Under the pieces are notes generated by a model that was not told the DNA's origin, made no database searches, and was given only the letters and a program-made list of their open reading frames with translations. From JANMDR01 sp031409495 (GTDB taxonomy: Bacteria; Pseudomonadota; Gammaproteobacteria; Burkholderiales; Usitatibacteraceae), in contig JANNXI010000264.1 in the NCBI GenBank assembly GCA_031409495.1, positions 1-29,528 on the forward strand: a stretch of DNA of 29,528 nt. Direction: 5' to 3'. The position numbers and the translations under genes are program-made. Positions 19,198-26,964 of the stretch are shown one piece after another; positions within the stretch are counted from its first letter, which is position 1; each line of letters begins with the position of its first letter.

Positions 19198-19228
19198 TTG
19201 GCGCTTGTTGCTGTGCAACAAACGCCAA
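19198..19228 (-). other. Long hairpin in the 3' UTR of binding-protein paralog 2
   Basis: Two 13-nt arms, TTGGCGTTTGTTG and CAACAAGCGCCAA as read on the minus strand, with a 5-nt loop. All 13 positions pair in minus-strand RNA if one U-G is counted; in plus-strand RNA that position would be a C-A mismatch, which favours function in the minus-strand transcript. It precedes the terminator by about 30 nt and could protect the mRNA 3' end. Confidence 0.7.
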
Positions 19229-19258
19229 AGATGTCGCGTTTACGACAGTTGCTGACAG

Positions 19259-20836
19259 TTACTTAATGTTGATCCACTTCACATGCACACGGTTATCAGC
19301 GCGGTGAATAGCAGTTACGCCTTTGCGCATCGCCCATGGGATAACTTGATGGTGTAGGGGAATATGGCCGACATCGGCTAAGTTCAACATCAATGCTTCT
19401 TTGGTCATTGCGGCGCGTTTGGCGAAGTCGGTTTCGGTCTTCATTTTTTCGACAATCGCATCCACTTTGGCATTGGAATAACTCGCGAAATTCCAGTTGC
19501 CGTTACCGCCAGCACCTTTGGTTGTCAAGACTGATTGCAACGTGTAGAGCGAATCAAATGTCGGTACGCCCCAGCCGAGCAAATACATGCTGGTGTCGCC
19601 ATTTTGTACTTTAGGGAAGTAGGTGGCTTTAGGCATGGAGTTGAGCTTAATTTTGATGTCAATTTTAGCCATCATTGCCGCAAGTGCTATGCAAATTTTT
19701 TCGTCGTTTATATAGCGATTGTTAGGGCAATCCATAGTCACTTCAAAGCCCTGAGGATAGCCCGCGTCTGTTAACAATTTTTTCGCTTTGGCGATATCAA
19801 GAGGCCAGCGCTTTTCCACGTCTATACTATATCCACGTACCTGCGGCGCGATCATCGACATGCTGGTAACCGCTTGGCCGCGCATCACCGTTTTACCTAT
19901 GGCGGCCGCGTCGATAGTGTGCGCAATTGCCTGGCGCACGCGAATATCTTTGAACGGATTTTTACCTTTTACGTTCGAATAAAGCAACTCGTCACGACCT
20001 TGGTCAAAGGTAAAGAAAATGGTGCGATTTTCGTTGCCTTGAAGCACGGTAATGTTGGGCAGTGCAGTCAGGCTGGGCACATCTGCAATCGGTGGATCAG
20101 AGACGATATCCACTTCACCGCTGCGCAAGGCAGCTACGCGCGTGGCATCCGCTTTTAGCGGCTGATACAAAATTTCGGTAACGTTACTTTCACGTTTGCC
20201 CCACCATTTTGGGTTTACGACCATGATGGTTTTTACATCCGGCTCGCTGCTTTTTAGCATAAAGGGGCCGGTGCCATTAGCATTGCGGGCAGCGAAAGTT
20301 TCTTCCTTCGCTTTGAAATCTTGGGGCTTGAGCACGTTGTGCTTAGTGGCCCACGCTTGGCTTAACAGGCGTACTTCGGTGAGCTGATCAAGCAGGGTGG
20401 GGTTTGGGCCATTGGTGATGATATCGACAGTGAACGTGTCGATTTTTTTCGCTTCTTTTACGCCCTGCATGTATGCCGAAAAATCAGAGCTTTTTTGGAG
20501 GGCGCGGGTGATGGAAAAAACAACGTCGTCGGCTGTAAACGGTGCGCCATCATGGAACACCACTTTTTCACGCAATTTAAAGCGCATGGTGTTCGCATCA
20601 ATGAGTTTCCATGAGAGTGCCAAGCTTGGCTCAAGTGCCATGGTTTTGCCGCGCGTAATCAGCGGCTCATAAACTTGCTCAGAAATAGTGTTGTTCAACC
20701 CTTCGTTTTGCGAATGCGGATCAAACGTGAGCACGTCACCTTGGGTGCTCCAGCGGAGAGTTTTGGCTTCGAGTGCGGCGGTGGCTGCCAAGCCTAAGCT
20801 TGCGAGTAGGACGGCGCTTATTTTTTGAAATTGCAT
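19259..20836 (-). CDS. ABC importer substrate-binding protein, family 5 (paralog 2)
   Basis: Second periplasmic family-5 binding protein, 525 residues from ATG 20836. This start is set by GAGGAG 8 nt upstream and by the signal peptide MQFQKISAVLLASLGLAATA that follows. The open frame reaches 20992, but that extension has no signal character. Landmarks: DVLTFDPHSQ, MRFKLREKVVFHDGA, TADDVVFSITR, NGTGPFML, VRQAIAHTID and a C-terminal PWAMRKGVTAIHRA. It is first in the importer cluster and has its own terminator about 90 bp after its stop. Two binding proteins served by one permease set suggests two substrate ranges or an expression-level split. It is divergent from pyrG across a 281-bp gap that must hold both promoters. 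Confidence 0.94.
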   Translation of the reverse strand: MQFQKISAVLLASLGLAATAALEAKTLRWSTQGDVLTFDPHSQNEGLNNTISEQVYEPLITRGKTMALEPSLALSWKLIDANTMRFKLREKVVFHDGAPFTADDVVFSITRALQKSSDFSAYMQGVKEAKKIDTFTVDIITNGPNPTLLDQLTEVRLLSQAWATKHNVLKPQDFKAKEETFAARNANGTGPFMLKSSEPDVKTIMVVNPKWWGKRESNVTEILYQPLKADATRVAALRSGEVDIVSDPPIADVPSLTALPNITVLQGNENRTIFFTFDQGRDELLYSNVKGKNPFKDIRVRQAIAHTIDAAAIGKTVMRGQAVTSMSMIAPQVRGYSIDVEKRWPLDIAKAKKLLTDAGYPQGFEVTMDCPNNRYINDEKICIALAAMMAKIDIKIKLNSMPKATYFPKVQNGDTSMYLLGWGVPTFDSLYTLQSVLTTKGAGGNGNWNFASYSNAKVDAIVEKMKTETDFAKRAAMTKEALMLNLADVGHIPLHHQVIPWAMRKGVTAIHRADNRVHVKWINIK

Positions 20837-21117
20837 GAAAAAACTCCTCAAAAAGTGTTCAGGAAGGAAGGCAGGTACAGCTGCAACACATATTGAACGC
20901 TTACAGTTGAAAAAAAGTGCAAAAACGCGCAAAAAGTGATTAGCCGCACTGCGAAACCTGCTGAGTGTGCAGAAAGTGGGGCGCGAAGTCAAACCTTAAT
21001 TGGTGGCTTAAAATAGCCTTGATGTCAATGACGAGGATGCGAAAATCCCACGTGTCGTCGGTCATTTTGGCACTGCTTTGCGATACAATTGCAATTTCCT
21101 GCACAAGGAGTCCCTAA

Positions 21118-22821
21118 ATGACTCAATCTTTCAAATCGCCTACCCAATATATTTTTGTCACGGGCGGCGTAGTGTCCTCCCTCGGTAAGGGCATTGCAGC
21201 GGCTTCGCTTGCATCCATTCTCGAATCGCGCGGCATCAATGTCGTGATGGCAAAATTAGACCCCTACATCAACGTTGACCCAGGCACTATGTCGCCTTTT
21301 CAGCACGGTGAAGTTTTTGTAACAGAAGACGGGGCTGAAACTGACCTTGATCTTGGCCATTATGAGCGCTTTATCAAGGCCAAAATGAAGAAGGCCAATA
21401 ATTTCACCACCGGCCAAATTTACGAGCGCGTGATTAACAAAGAACGCCGTGGTGACTATGCTGGCAGCACGGTGCAGGTTATCCCGCACATTACGGACGA
21501 GATTAAAAACTCCATTAAGGCCGCAACTGCGGGTGCCGAAGTGGGCATTATTGAAATTGGCGGCACCGTAGGCGATATTGAATCGCTTCCGTTTTTAGAA
21601 GCCATTCGCCAAATGGGTGTGGAGCTAGGCCGCGATAATGTGTGCTACATCCACTTAACTTTAGTGCCGTATTTGGCATCTGCTGGCGAGATTAAAACCA
21701 AGCCAACCCAGCACAGCGTTAAAGAACTACGCCAAATTGGTATTCAGCCTGATGTGGTGCTGTGCCGCTCTGATAGGGCGTTACCAGACGATGACCGTCG
21801 CAAAATTGCGCTATTTACCAACGTCGATCAAGGCTCGGTAATTTCTTGCTACGACACAGATAGCATTTATAAAATCCCTAAAATGCTGCACAAACAGGGC
21901 TTAGACGAAATCGTTTGTCGCAAACTGCACCTCACGCCGCGCCCGGCTGATTTAACGGTGTGGAACGACATTGTTGCAGCCATGGAGCACCCAAAGCAAC
22001 ATATAAAATTGGCGATGGTGGGTAAGTATGTTGACCTTACCGATTCCTATAAATCGCTCTCGGAAGCTTTGATCCACGCGGGAATACATACGCGCACCAA
22101 GGTCGATATTGTGTATTTGGATTCCGAAGAAATCGAAGCCAAAGGCATCGCGGCGCTTGAGGGCATGGACGCAATTTTAGTGCCCGGTGGCTTTGGCAAG
22201 CGCGGCACCGAAGGTAAAATTGCCGCCGTTAAGTACGCTCGTGAAAATAAAATTCCTTACCTTGGTATTTGCCTTGGTATGCAAATTGCCGCAATTGAAT
22301 TTGCGCGTAATGTGGTGGGTTTAACGGGCGCGAACTCGACGGAATTTGATTTGGACACGCCACACCCAATTATCGCGCTAATTACCGAATGGCAAAACCA
22401 TGACGGTGTGGTAGAGCGTCGCGACGTGAATTCGAACCTTGGCGGCACCATGCGCCTAGGTGCGCAACCCTGCACCGTGCTTGAAGGCACGTTGGCGCAT
22501 CGTATTTACAAGAGCACATCAGTTAGCGAGCGTCATCGTCATCGCTATGAAGTGAATAACCACTACGTGCCGCGCCTAGAAGCCGCTGGCATGGTGATTT
22601 CAGCGCGTACTAATTCTGAATCGCTCACTGAGATGGTAGAGCTGGACGCCGCTAAATTCGGACATCCGTGGTTTTACGGTTGCCAATTTCACCCTGAATT
22701 TACCTCCACGCCGCGTGATGGCCACCCACTATTTATTTCGTTTGTTAATGCTGCCTTGGCGCATAAGCAAGCGGTTGCGCCAACAATGACTGAAGCCGCT
22801 TTACGTGTGGTGACCTCATGA
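21118..22821 (+). CDS. pyrG: CTP synthase
   Basis: Makes CTP from UTP, ATP and glutamine; last step of de novo pyrimidine nucleotide synthesis, cytoplasmic. The synthetase domain (1-~265) opens with YIFVTGGVVSSLGKGI (nucleotide-binding loop) and holds KLDPYINVDPGTMSP and GEVFVTEDGAETDLDLGHY. The glutamine amidotransferase domain (~295-550) shows the nucleophile elbow GICLGMQ (Cys385) and the C-terminal QFHPEF catalytic His-Glu. The 567-residue length is slightly above the E. coli enzyme because of a short C-terminal tail. ATG 21118 has AAGGAG 8 nt upstream. The stop overlaps the kdsA start (ATGA), so the two are translationally coupled. Confidence 0.98.
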   Translation: MTQSFKSPTQYIFVTGGVVSSLGKGIAAASLASILESRGINVVMAKLDPYINVDPGTMSPFQHGEVFVTEDGAETDLDLGHYERFIKAKMKKANNFTTGQIYERVINKERRGDYAGSTVQVIPHITDEIKNSIKAATAGAEVGIIEIGGTVGDIESLPFLEAIRQMGVELGRDNVCYIHLTLVPYLASAGEIKTKPTQHSVKELRQIGIQPDVVLCRSDRALPDDDRRKIALFTNVDQGSVISCYDTDSIYKIPKMLHKQGLDEIVCRKLHLTPRPADLTVWNDIVAAMEHPKQHIKLAMVGKYVDLTDSYKSLSEALIHAGIHTRTKVDIVYLDSEEIEAKGIAALEGMDAILVPGGFGKRGTEGKIAAVKYARENKIPYLGICLGMQIAAIEFARNVVGLTGANSTEFDLDTPHPIIALITEWQNHDGVVERRDVNSNLGGTMRLGAQPCTVLEGTLAHRIYKSTSVSERHRHRYEVNNHYVPRLEAAGMVISARTNSESLTEMVELDAAKFGHPWFYGCQFHPEFTSTPRDGHPLFISFVNAALAHKQAVAPTMTEAALRVVTS

Positions 22822-23663
22822 AATTATGCGGGCATGAAGTTGGCATCGATAAACCATTTTTCTTAATCGCTGGGCCTTGTGTTGTAGAAAGTTTGCAGCT
22901 GCAAATTGACACCGCTGGCGCATTAAAAGAAATGACAGCGGCGTTAGGTATCCCGTTTATTTTTAAGTCGAGTTACGACAAAGCTAACCGTAGTTCTGGC
23001 ACATCGTTTCGAGGGCCGGGCATGGACGAAGGCTTACGTATTTTGGCTGAAGTTAAATCCCAGCTCGGCGTGCATGTGTTGACGGACGTGCATTCCATCG
23101 ATGAAATTGCCCACGTGGCAAGCGTGGTAGATGTGCTGCAAACGCCAGCGTTTTTATGCCGTCAAACCGACTTTATTCACGCGGTAGCCGCTTGCGGTAA
23201 GCCCGTAAACATAAAAAAAGGCCAGTTTTTGGCACCGGGTGATATGAAGCATGTGGTGAGCAAAGCCCGCGCGGCAAGCGGCACCGACAACATCATGGTG
23301 TGCGAACGCGGCGCATCGTTTGGCTACAACAATTTAGTGTCCGACATGCGATCTCTGGCCATCATGCGCGAAAGCAATTGCCCAGTCGTGTTTGATGCAA
23401 CGCATTCAGTGCAATTGCCGGGCGGGCAGGGTGCCACGAGCGGTGGTCAACGCGAATTCGTACCAGTGTTAGCGCGCGCGGCAATCGCGGTGGGTGTTGC
23501 AGGTGTGTTTATGGAAACCCATCCTAACCCTGCGCAAGCGTTGTCCGACGGACCTAATGCATGGCCTTTGAATTTGATGCGCGAATTGCTGACGACCATG
23601 AAGCAAATTGATACGCTGGTGAAGCAAAACCCGTTTGCTGAAACCGCATTAATGCAAAAATAG
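22818..23663 (+). CDS. kdsA: 3-deoxy-8-phosphooctulonate synthase (KDO-8-P synthase), metal-dependent type
   Basis: Condenses arabinose 5-phosphate and phosphoenolpyruvate to KDO 8-phosphate, the precursor of the lipopolysaccharide inner core; so the organism makes LPS. 281 residues with the TIM-barrel landmarks FLIAGPCVVES, FKSSYDKANRSS, FRGPGMDEGL and KKGQFLAPGDM. The Cys at position 21 (E. coli has Asn there) plus His196, Glu233 and Asp244 match the spacing of the metal ligands of the Aquifex enzyme, so this should be the metal-dependent class. It overlaps pyrG by 4 nt. Palindrome copy 6 begins 3 bp after its stop, before eno, whose substrate flow (PEP) feeds this enzyme. Confidence 0.97.
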   Translation: MKLCGHEVGIDKPFFLIAGPCVVESLQLQIDTAGALKEMTAALGIPFIFKSSYDKANRSSGTSFRGPGMDEGLRILAEVKSQLGVHVLTDVHSIDEIAHVASVVDVLQTPAFLCRQTDFIHAVAACGKPVNIKKGQFLAPGDMKHVVSKARAASGTDNIMVCERGASFGYNNLVSDMRSLAIMRESNCPVVFDATHSVQLPGGQGATSGGQREFVPVLARAAIAVGVAGVFMETHPNPAQALSDGPNAWPLNLMRELLTTMKQIDTLVKQNPFAETALMQK

Positions 23664-23666
23664 TAG

Positions 23667-23703
23667 TGGCTGAAGATGCCCTAAAATCAGGCTTCTTCAC
23701 GCA
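23667..23703. repeat. Dispersed palindrome, copy 6 (degenerate)
   Basis: Arms TGGCTGAAGATGCCCTA and TCAGGCTTCTTCACGCA (17 nt each) around AAA, with about five non-pairing positions, mostly in the right arm. The most decayed copy. It begins 3 bp after the kdsA stop, in the 84-bp gap before eno. Confidence 0.8.
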
Positions 23704-23747
23704 TGCTAAAAGTTTAATTTTCTAACCCTAACCCGTGAAAGAAAGCC

Positions 23748-25031
23748 ATGACCGCAATTGTTGATATCGTCGCCCGTGAAATTTTGGATTCCCGTGGTAA
23801 CCCCACCGTAGAAGCCGATGTGCTCCTAGAGTCTGGTGTAATTGGCCGTGCGGCGGTGCCGTCAGGCGCGTCCACAGGATCGCGCGAAGCAATAGAATTG
23901 CGCGACAAAGATGCGCGCCGTTATTTAGGCAAAGGCGTGCTTAAAGCCTGTGAGCACGTAAACACAGAAATTTGCGAAGCGATCATTGGCCTAGACGCAT
24001 CCGAGCAAGCCTTCATCGACAAAACCATGATCGAGCTCGATGGTACAGAATCAAAATCACGCTTGGGCGCAAATTCAATTTTAGCGGTGTCGATGGCCTG
24101 CGCCAAAGCGGCTGCGGACGAAGCTGGATTGTCGCTCTACCGTTATTTAGGCGGTGCAGCCCCCATGCAAATGCCCGTGCCATTGATGAACGTAATCAAC
24201 GGCGGCGCGCACGCAAATAACTCGCTCGATATGCAAGAATTTATGATTATTCCGTCCGGCTTGCCGACATTTCGCGAAGCATTGCGCGCGGGTGTAGAGG
24301 TGTTTCACGCGTTGAAAAAAATCTTAGATAAAGATGGTTACTCCACAACAGTGGGTGACGAAGGTGGCTTTGCGCCAAATTTTGCTAGCAACGAAATGGC
24401 GCTGCAGTACGTTATGCGCGCTATTGAAGCTGCGGGCTACACAGCGGGCGAAGAAATTTTGATCGGCCTTGATTGCGCAGCATCAGAGTTTTACAAAGAC
24501 GGCAAATACCATTTCAAAGCCGAAAAACAGTCTTACACATCGTCAGAGCTTACCAATGTGCTGGCTACATGGGCAGACAAATATCCTATCGTCAGCATTG
24601 AAGACGGCATGGCCGAAGGCGATTGGGATGGCTGGGCGGAATTGACCAATAAAATGGGCAAGAAAATCCAAATCGTGGGCGATGATTTATTTGTAACCAA
24701 CACCAAAATTTTGCGTGAAGGCATTCAACGTAATATTGCTAACTCCATTTTGATCAAAGTGAACCAAATCGGTACTTTGTCTGAAACCTTTGCCGCAATT
24801 GAAATGGCCAAACGGGCTAACTACACCGCCATCATTTCGCATCGCTCAGGCGAAACTGAAGATACGACCATTGCTGATATTGCCGTTGCGATGAATGCCT
24901 TGCAAATTAAAACGGGCTCGGCTTCCCGTTCTGACCGCATGGCTAAATACAACCAACTTTTACGCATCGAAGAAGAATTGGGTGATTGTGCTAGCTATGC
25001 TGGTAAATCTGCGTTTTATAACCTTCGTTAG
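23748..25031 (+). CDS. eno: Enolase
   Basis: Interconverts 2-phosphoglycerate and phosphoenolpyruvate in glycolysis and gluconeogenesis; in many bacteria also a part of the RNA degradosome. 427 residues, full length. N-terminal REILDSRGNPTVEADV; PSGASTGSREA; metal-site region GDEGGFAPN; the catalytic-lysine motif ILIKVNQIGTLSET (Lys337); and the enolase signature SHRSGETEDTTIADIAVA. ATG 23748 has a modest purine-rich site (GAAAGAAAG). It sits between kdsA and ftsB, the arrangement usual in Betaproteobacteria, and probably also has its own promoter since palindrome copy 6 lies just upstream. Confidence 0.98.
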   Translation: MTAIVDIVAREILDSRGNPTVEADVLLESGVIGRAAVPSGASTGSREAIELRDKDARRYLGKGVLKACEHVNTEICEAIIGLDASEQAFIDKTMIELDGTESKSRLGANSILAVSMACAKAAADEAGLSLYRYLGGAAPMQMPVPLMNVINGGAHANNSLDMQEFMIIPSGLPTFREALRAGVEVFHALKKILDKDGYSTTVGDEGGFAPNFASNEMALQYVMRAIEAAGYTAGEEILIGLDCAASEFYKDGKYHFKAEKQSYTSSELTNVLATWADKYPIVSIEDGMAEGDWDGWAELTNKMGKKIQIVGDDLFVTNTKILREGIQRNIANSILIKVNQIGTLSETFAAIEMAKRANYTAIISHRSGETEDTTIADIAVAMNALQIKTGSASRSDRMAKYNQLLRIEEELGDCASYAGKSAFYNLR

Positions 25032-25059
25032 GATGACGATCGGGTAAAAGTACGCCGCC

Positions 25060-25395
25060 ATGAAAATCCTCGCAATCATTTTTGCAACGCTGCTGGTGGC
25101 GCTGCAATATCCGCTTTGGTTTGGTAAAGGCGGGTGGTTGCGAGTGCGTGAGCTAAATCAGCAAAATGAGGCGCAAAAAACTAAAAACGCGGTACTTACC
25201 GTTCGCAATGGCGCGCTGGATGCAGAAGTGCGGGATTTAAAAGAAGGCTTAGAAGCGGTAGAAGAACGCGCAAGGATGGAGCTGGGTTTGATCAAACCGG
25301 GTGAAACTTTTGTGCAGGTTGTAGCGCCAACGTCAAGCGCTGTCCTGACCGTGCCGGGTAGCAAAGAAGCCGCACCGCCAGTCAAAGCAAAGTAG
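25060..25395 (+). CDS. ftsB: Cell division protein FtsB
   Basis: Small bitopic membrane protein of the divisome; with FtsL and FtsQ it links early and late division proteins and helps activate septal peptidoglycan synthesis. 111 residues: one membrane helix at about 3-20 (ILAIIFATLLVALQYPLWF), then the GKGGWLRVREL motif, a periplasmic coiled coil (~29-70, rich in Gln, Asn, Glu and Leu at heptad spacing) and the ERARMELGLIKPGE block that typifies FtsB. The tail after ~90 is Ala/Pro/Val rich and not conserved. It lies 28 bp after eno, as in most beta- and gammaproteobacteria. Confidence 0.95.
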   Translation: MKILAIIFATLLVALQYPLWFGKGGWLRVRELNQQNEAQKTKNAVLTVRNGALDAEVRDLKEGLEAVEERARMELGLIKPGETFVQVVAPTSSAVLTVPGSKEAAPPVKAK

Positions 25396-25400
25396 AAAAC

Positions 25401-25796
25401 ATGGCTCCCGCGACGATCAAGAAAACCCAAGCCTACTGCGCCAGCCTGCCAAAAGTTGTTGGCTCCCGTAAATGGGAGACTGATTTTGTCTACACTATTT
25501 TTGAAAAAATGTTCTGCGTGGCTTCCGTCTCGATCGACGGCAAAACCCATCTCAGCTTCAAAGTAGATGATGATTTATTTTTGGCGATGACCGAAAGAGA
25601 AGGGTTCATCCCAGCGCCTTATTTGGCGCGGATGAAATGGGTAGCAGTCACGGATTTGCGCAAGGTAAGCCAAGCCGAAGTAAATGCGCTAGTAACGCAA
25701 GCCTATCGCTTGGTTGTGCGACGGCTACCTAAATATCGGCAAGCTGAATTGCTGGCTTTAGTGGCTGAAGTATATCCTGTAGACGCCCTAAAATAG
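25401..25796 (+). CDS. MmcQ/YjbR-like protein with repeat-encoded C-terminus
   Basis: 131 residues with the CyaY-like fold family MmcQ/YjbR pattern: an N-terminal helix with AYCASLPKV, then a strand set with CVASVSIDGKTHLSFKV, and the helix start REGFIPAPYLARMKWVAV. Members are small proteins of uncertain function, once proposed to bind DNA. It begins 5 bp after ftsB, so it is likely cotranscribed; the ribosome site is weak. The last six codons and the TAG stop (25776-25796) lie inside palindrome copy 7, so residues PVDALK come from the repeat rather than from the family. The fold assignment is fairly safe; the role is not known. Confidence 0.85.
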   Translation: MAPATIKKTQAYCASLPKVVGSRKWETDFVYTIFEKMFCVASVSIDGKTHLSFKVDDDLFLAMTEREGFIPAPYLARMKWVAVTDLRKVSQAEVNALVTQAYRLVVRRLPKYRQAELLALVAEVYPVDALK

Positions 25797-25809
25797 GGCG
25801 TCTACAGGA
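25775..25809. repeat. Dispersed palindrome, copy 7 (inside a coding end, compensated stem)
   Basis: Arms TCCTGTAGACGCCCTA and TAGGGCGTCTACAGGA (16 nt each) around AAA, perfect pairing. Relative to copy 5, both arms changed together at two stem positions (A to T with T to A; T to C with A to G), so pairing is kept. The left arm encodes the end of the YjbR-like protein and the right arm starts with its TAG stop. Confidence 0.95.
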
Positions 25810-25855
25810 ATACTCGTGTGGGAACTTTTGGGAAAAAAGTGGGTCAAAATAAGTA

Positions 25856-26401
25856 ATGATCGTAAATCTCTCAAAATTTAAGCTGACTTCAAATACAATC
25901 TTCGTGCTTAGCGTGGCGCTATTTTTGGCATTGTGCGCAGGCGTGTGCTACGCGGAAACCGCGTTGGAAGGTATCGTGCGTGAGTCTAAAAATCCACTGT
26001 CAAAGCCGGCCCCAGGCTCGCTTCTCGTCAATAAAGCCGAACGCAGTCGTCAAGAAAAAAAGTCGAAAGAACTGGTTAGCCCAGATGCCGTAGCAGCAAT
26101 TCAGTCAAACGATCGTCCTCGGCTTGAACAGCGAATTGATGAAATTATTGTAAAAGCGCAGCGTGAACCGGAGGACTTTAAGCCGCCCGAGCTTTCGTCG
26201 TTTCAAAATATGCGTGTAACGCTCAACCGCGCAGGCCCAAATTTACCGTCGGCAGTAATGGAATACACCGGCACCGATGGCATCGTAATGGTGTGCACGC
26301 AGGAAGGTAATTACTGCAATAAAACCAGACGCATATCTGGGGTATCCGCTGCAGGTGATCTTCGAACTGACGGCAAATTGGGCAGCGGTACCTTTCGGTG
26401 A
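25856..26401 (+). CDS. Secreted protein of unknown function, tandem paralog A
   Basis: 181 residues. A signal peptide occupies ~1-34 (hydrophobic core VLSVALFLALCAG, cleavage near CYA-E). The mature protein begins ETALEGIVRESKN, has a Lys/Arg-rich linker, a motif QRIDEIIVKAQREPED (residues ~91-106), then a small C-terminal domain with two cysteines (MVCTQEGNYC) that may form a disulphide. It is paralogous to the next gene. No family recognised. The IDEIIVKAQRE segment faintly recalls TonB-box or plug starts such as EEIVVTAQ, but no receptor domain is present. Start ATG 25856; ribosome site weak. Its TGA overlaps the next gene's GTG. Confidence 0.75.
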   Translation: MIVNLSKFKLTSNTIFVLSVALFLALCAGVCYAETALEGIVRESKNPLSKPAPGSLLVNKAERSRQEKKSKELVSPDAVAAIQSNDRPRLEQRIDEIIVKAQREPEDFKPPELSSFQNMRVTLNRAGPNLPSAVMEYTGTDGIVMVCTQEGNYCNKTRRISGVSAAGDLRTDGKLGSGTFR

Positions 26402-26964
26402 TCGTTACTATTGAAATTAGGGGTGCGGCGTACACACTTTGCGCTACCGCGTTGCTCGCAATTACCGCAACAGCAAGTCAAGCAGAAACTGCGCTAGAAG
26501 CAGTGGTGCGCGAATCAAAAAATACCCGTGTCGACCCACTGCGCGTTAAGTCTGGGCAAAACAAAGCCGCCATAAATGCCTCAGGCAAAGCGCAAGAAGC
26601 CGTGGCGCCACGGAACGAAAAGGGCAGCGAAGTGATCAGTCAAAAGCCCCTACCATTACTGCAACGCGTGGATGAAATTGTCGTAGAAGCGCAGCGCGAG
26701 CCAGAAGACGTTTCGCCGCCAGAAAAGCCCGCGTTTCAAAAGATGAAGGAATCGCTCGACAATGTCGGTCGGGGTCTCGCGCCGTCGATAGTAGAGTACC
26801 AAAGTAATGGCGGAAACAGAACAGCCGTATTTAAAGTAAATGGCACGTGTTATGCGATTAACAATAATGCCGGGAGAATGAATAATGACGGCAGTTTGGG
26901 TAGTGCTGGGCAAAATGCAGAAACGTGTACAACGGCGCAGGCGCGTGCCCCGAGGGCTCGTTAG
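26398..26964 (+). CDS. Secreted protein of unknown function, tandem paralog B
   Basis: 188 residues starting at GTG 26398, which overlaps the stop of paralog A by 4 nt, so translation is probably coupled. Signal peptide to about residue 31 (SQA-E). The shared architecture with A is plain: ETALEAVVRESKN, then a variable basic linker, then QRVDEIVVEAQREPED and SPPEKPAFQKMKESL (A has KPPELSSFQNMRVTL), and a C-terminal part with two or three cysteines (GTCYAINN). This points to gene duplication, with the ends conserved and the linker diverged. Its stop TAG shares bases with the stop of the convergent aldolase gene. Function unknown; likely periplasmic or outer-surface. Confidence 0.75.
   Translation: MIVTIEIRGAAYTLCATALLAITATASQAETALEAVVRESKNTRVDPLRVKSGQNKAAINASGKAQEAVAPRNEKGSEVISQKPLPLLQRVDEIVVEAQREPEDVSPPEKPAFQKMKESLDNVGRGLAPSIVEYQSNGGNRTAVFKVNGTCYAINNNAGRMNNDGSLGSAGQNAETCTTAQARAPRAR

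Noticed and set aside
20837..20992. N-terminal extension of 52 residues on binding-protein paralog 2
   Set aside because: A strong GAGGAG site and a proper signal peptide place the start at 20836; the upstream part looks like untranslated leader.
21060..21117. Promoter for pyrG (TTGGCA with TACAAT)
   Set aside because: The two hexamers are only about 11 bases apart, too close for a sigma-70 promoter.
5081..25809. CRISPR array made of the repeated palindromes
   Set aside because: The copies are kilobases apart with genes between them, no regular spacers and no cas genes.
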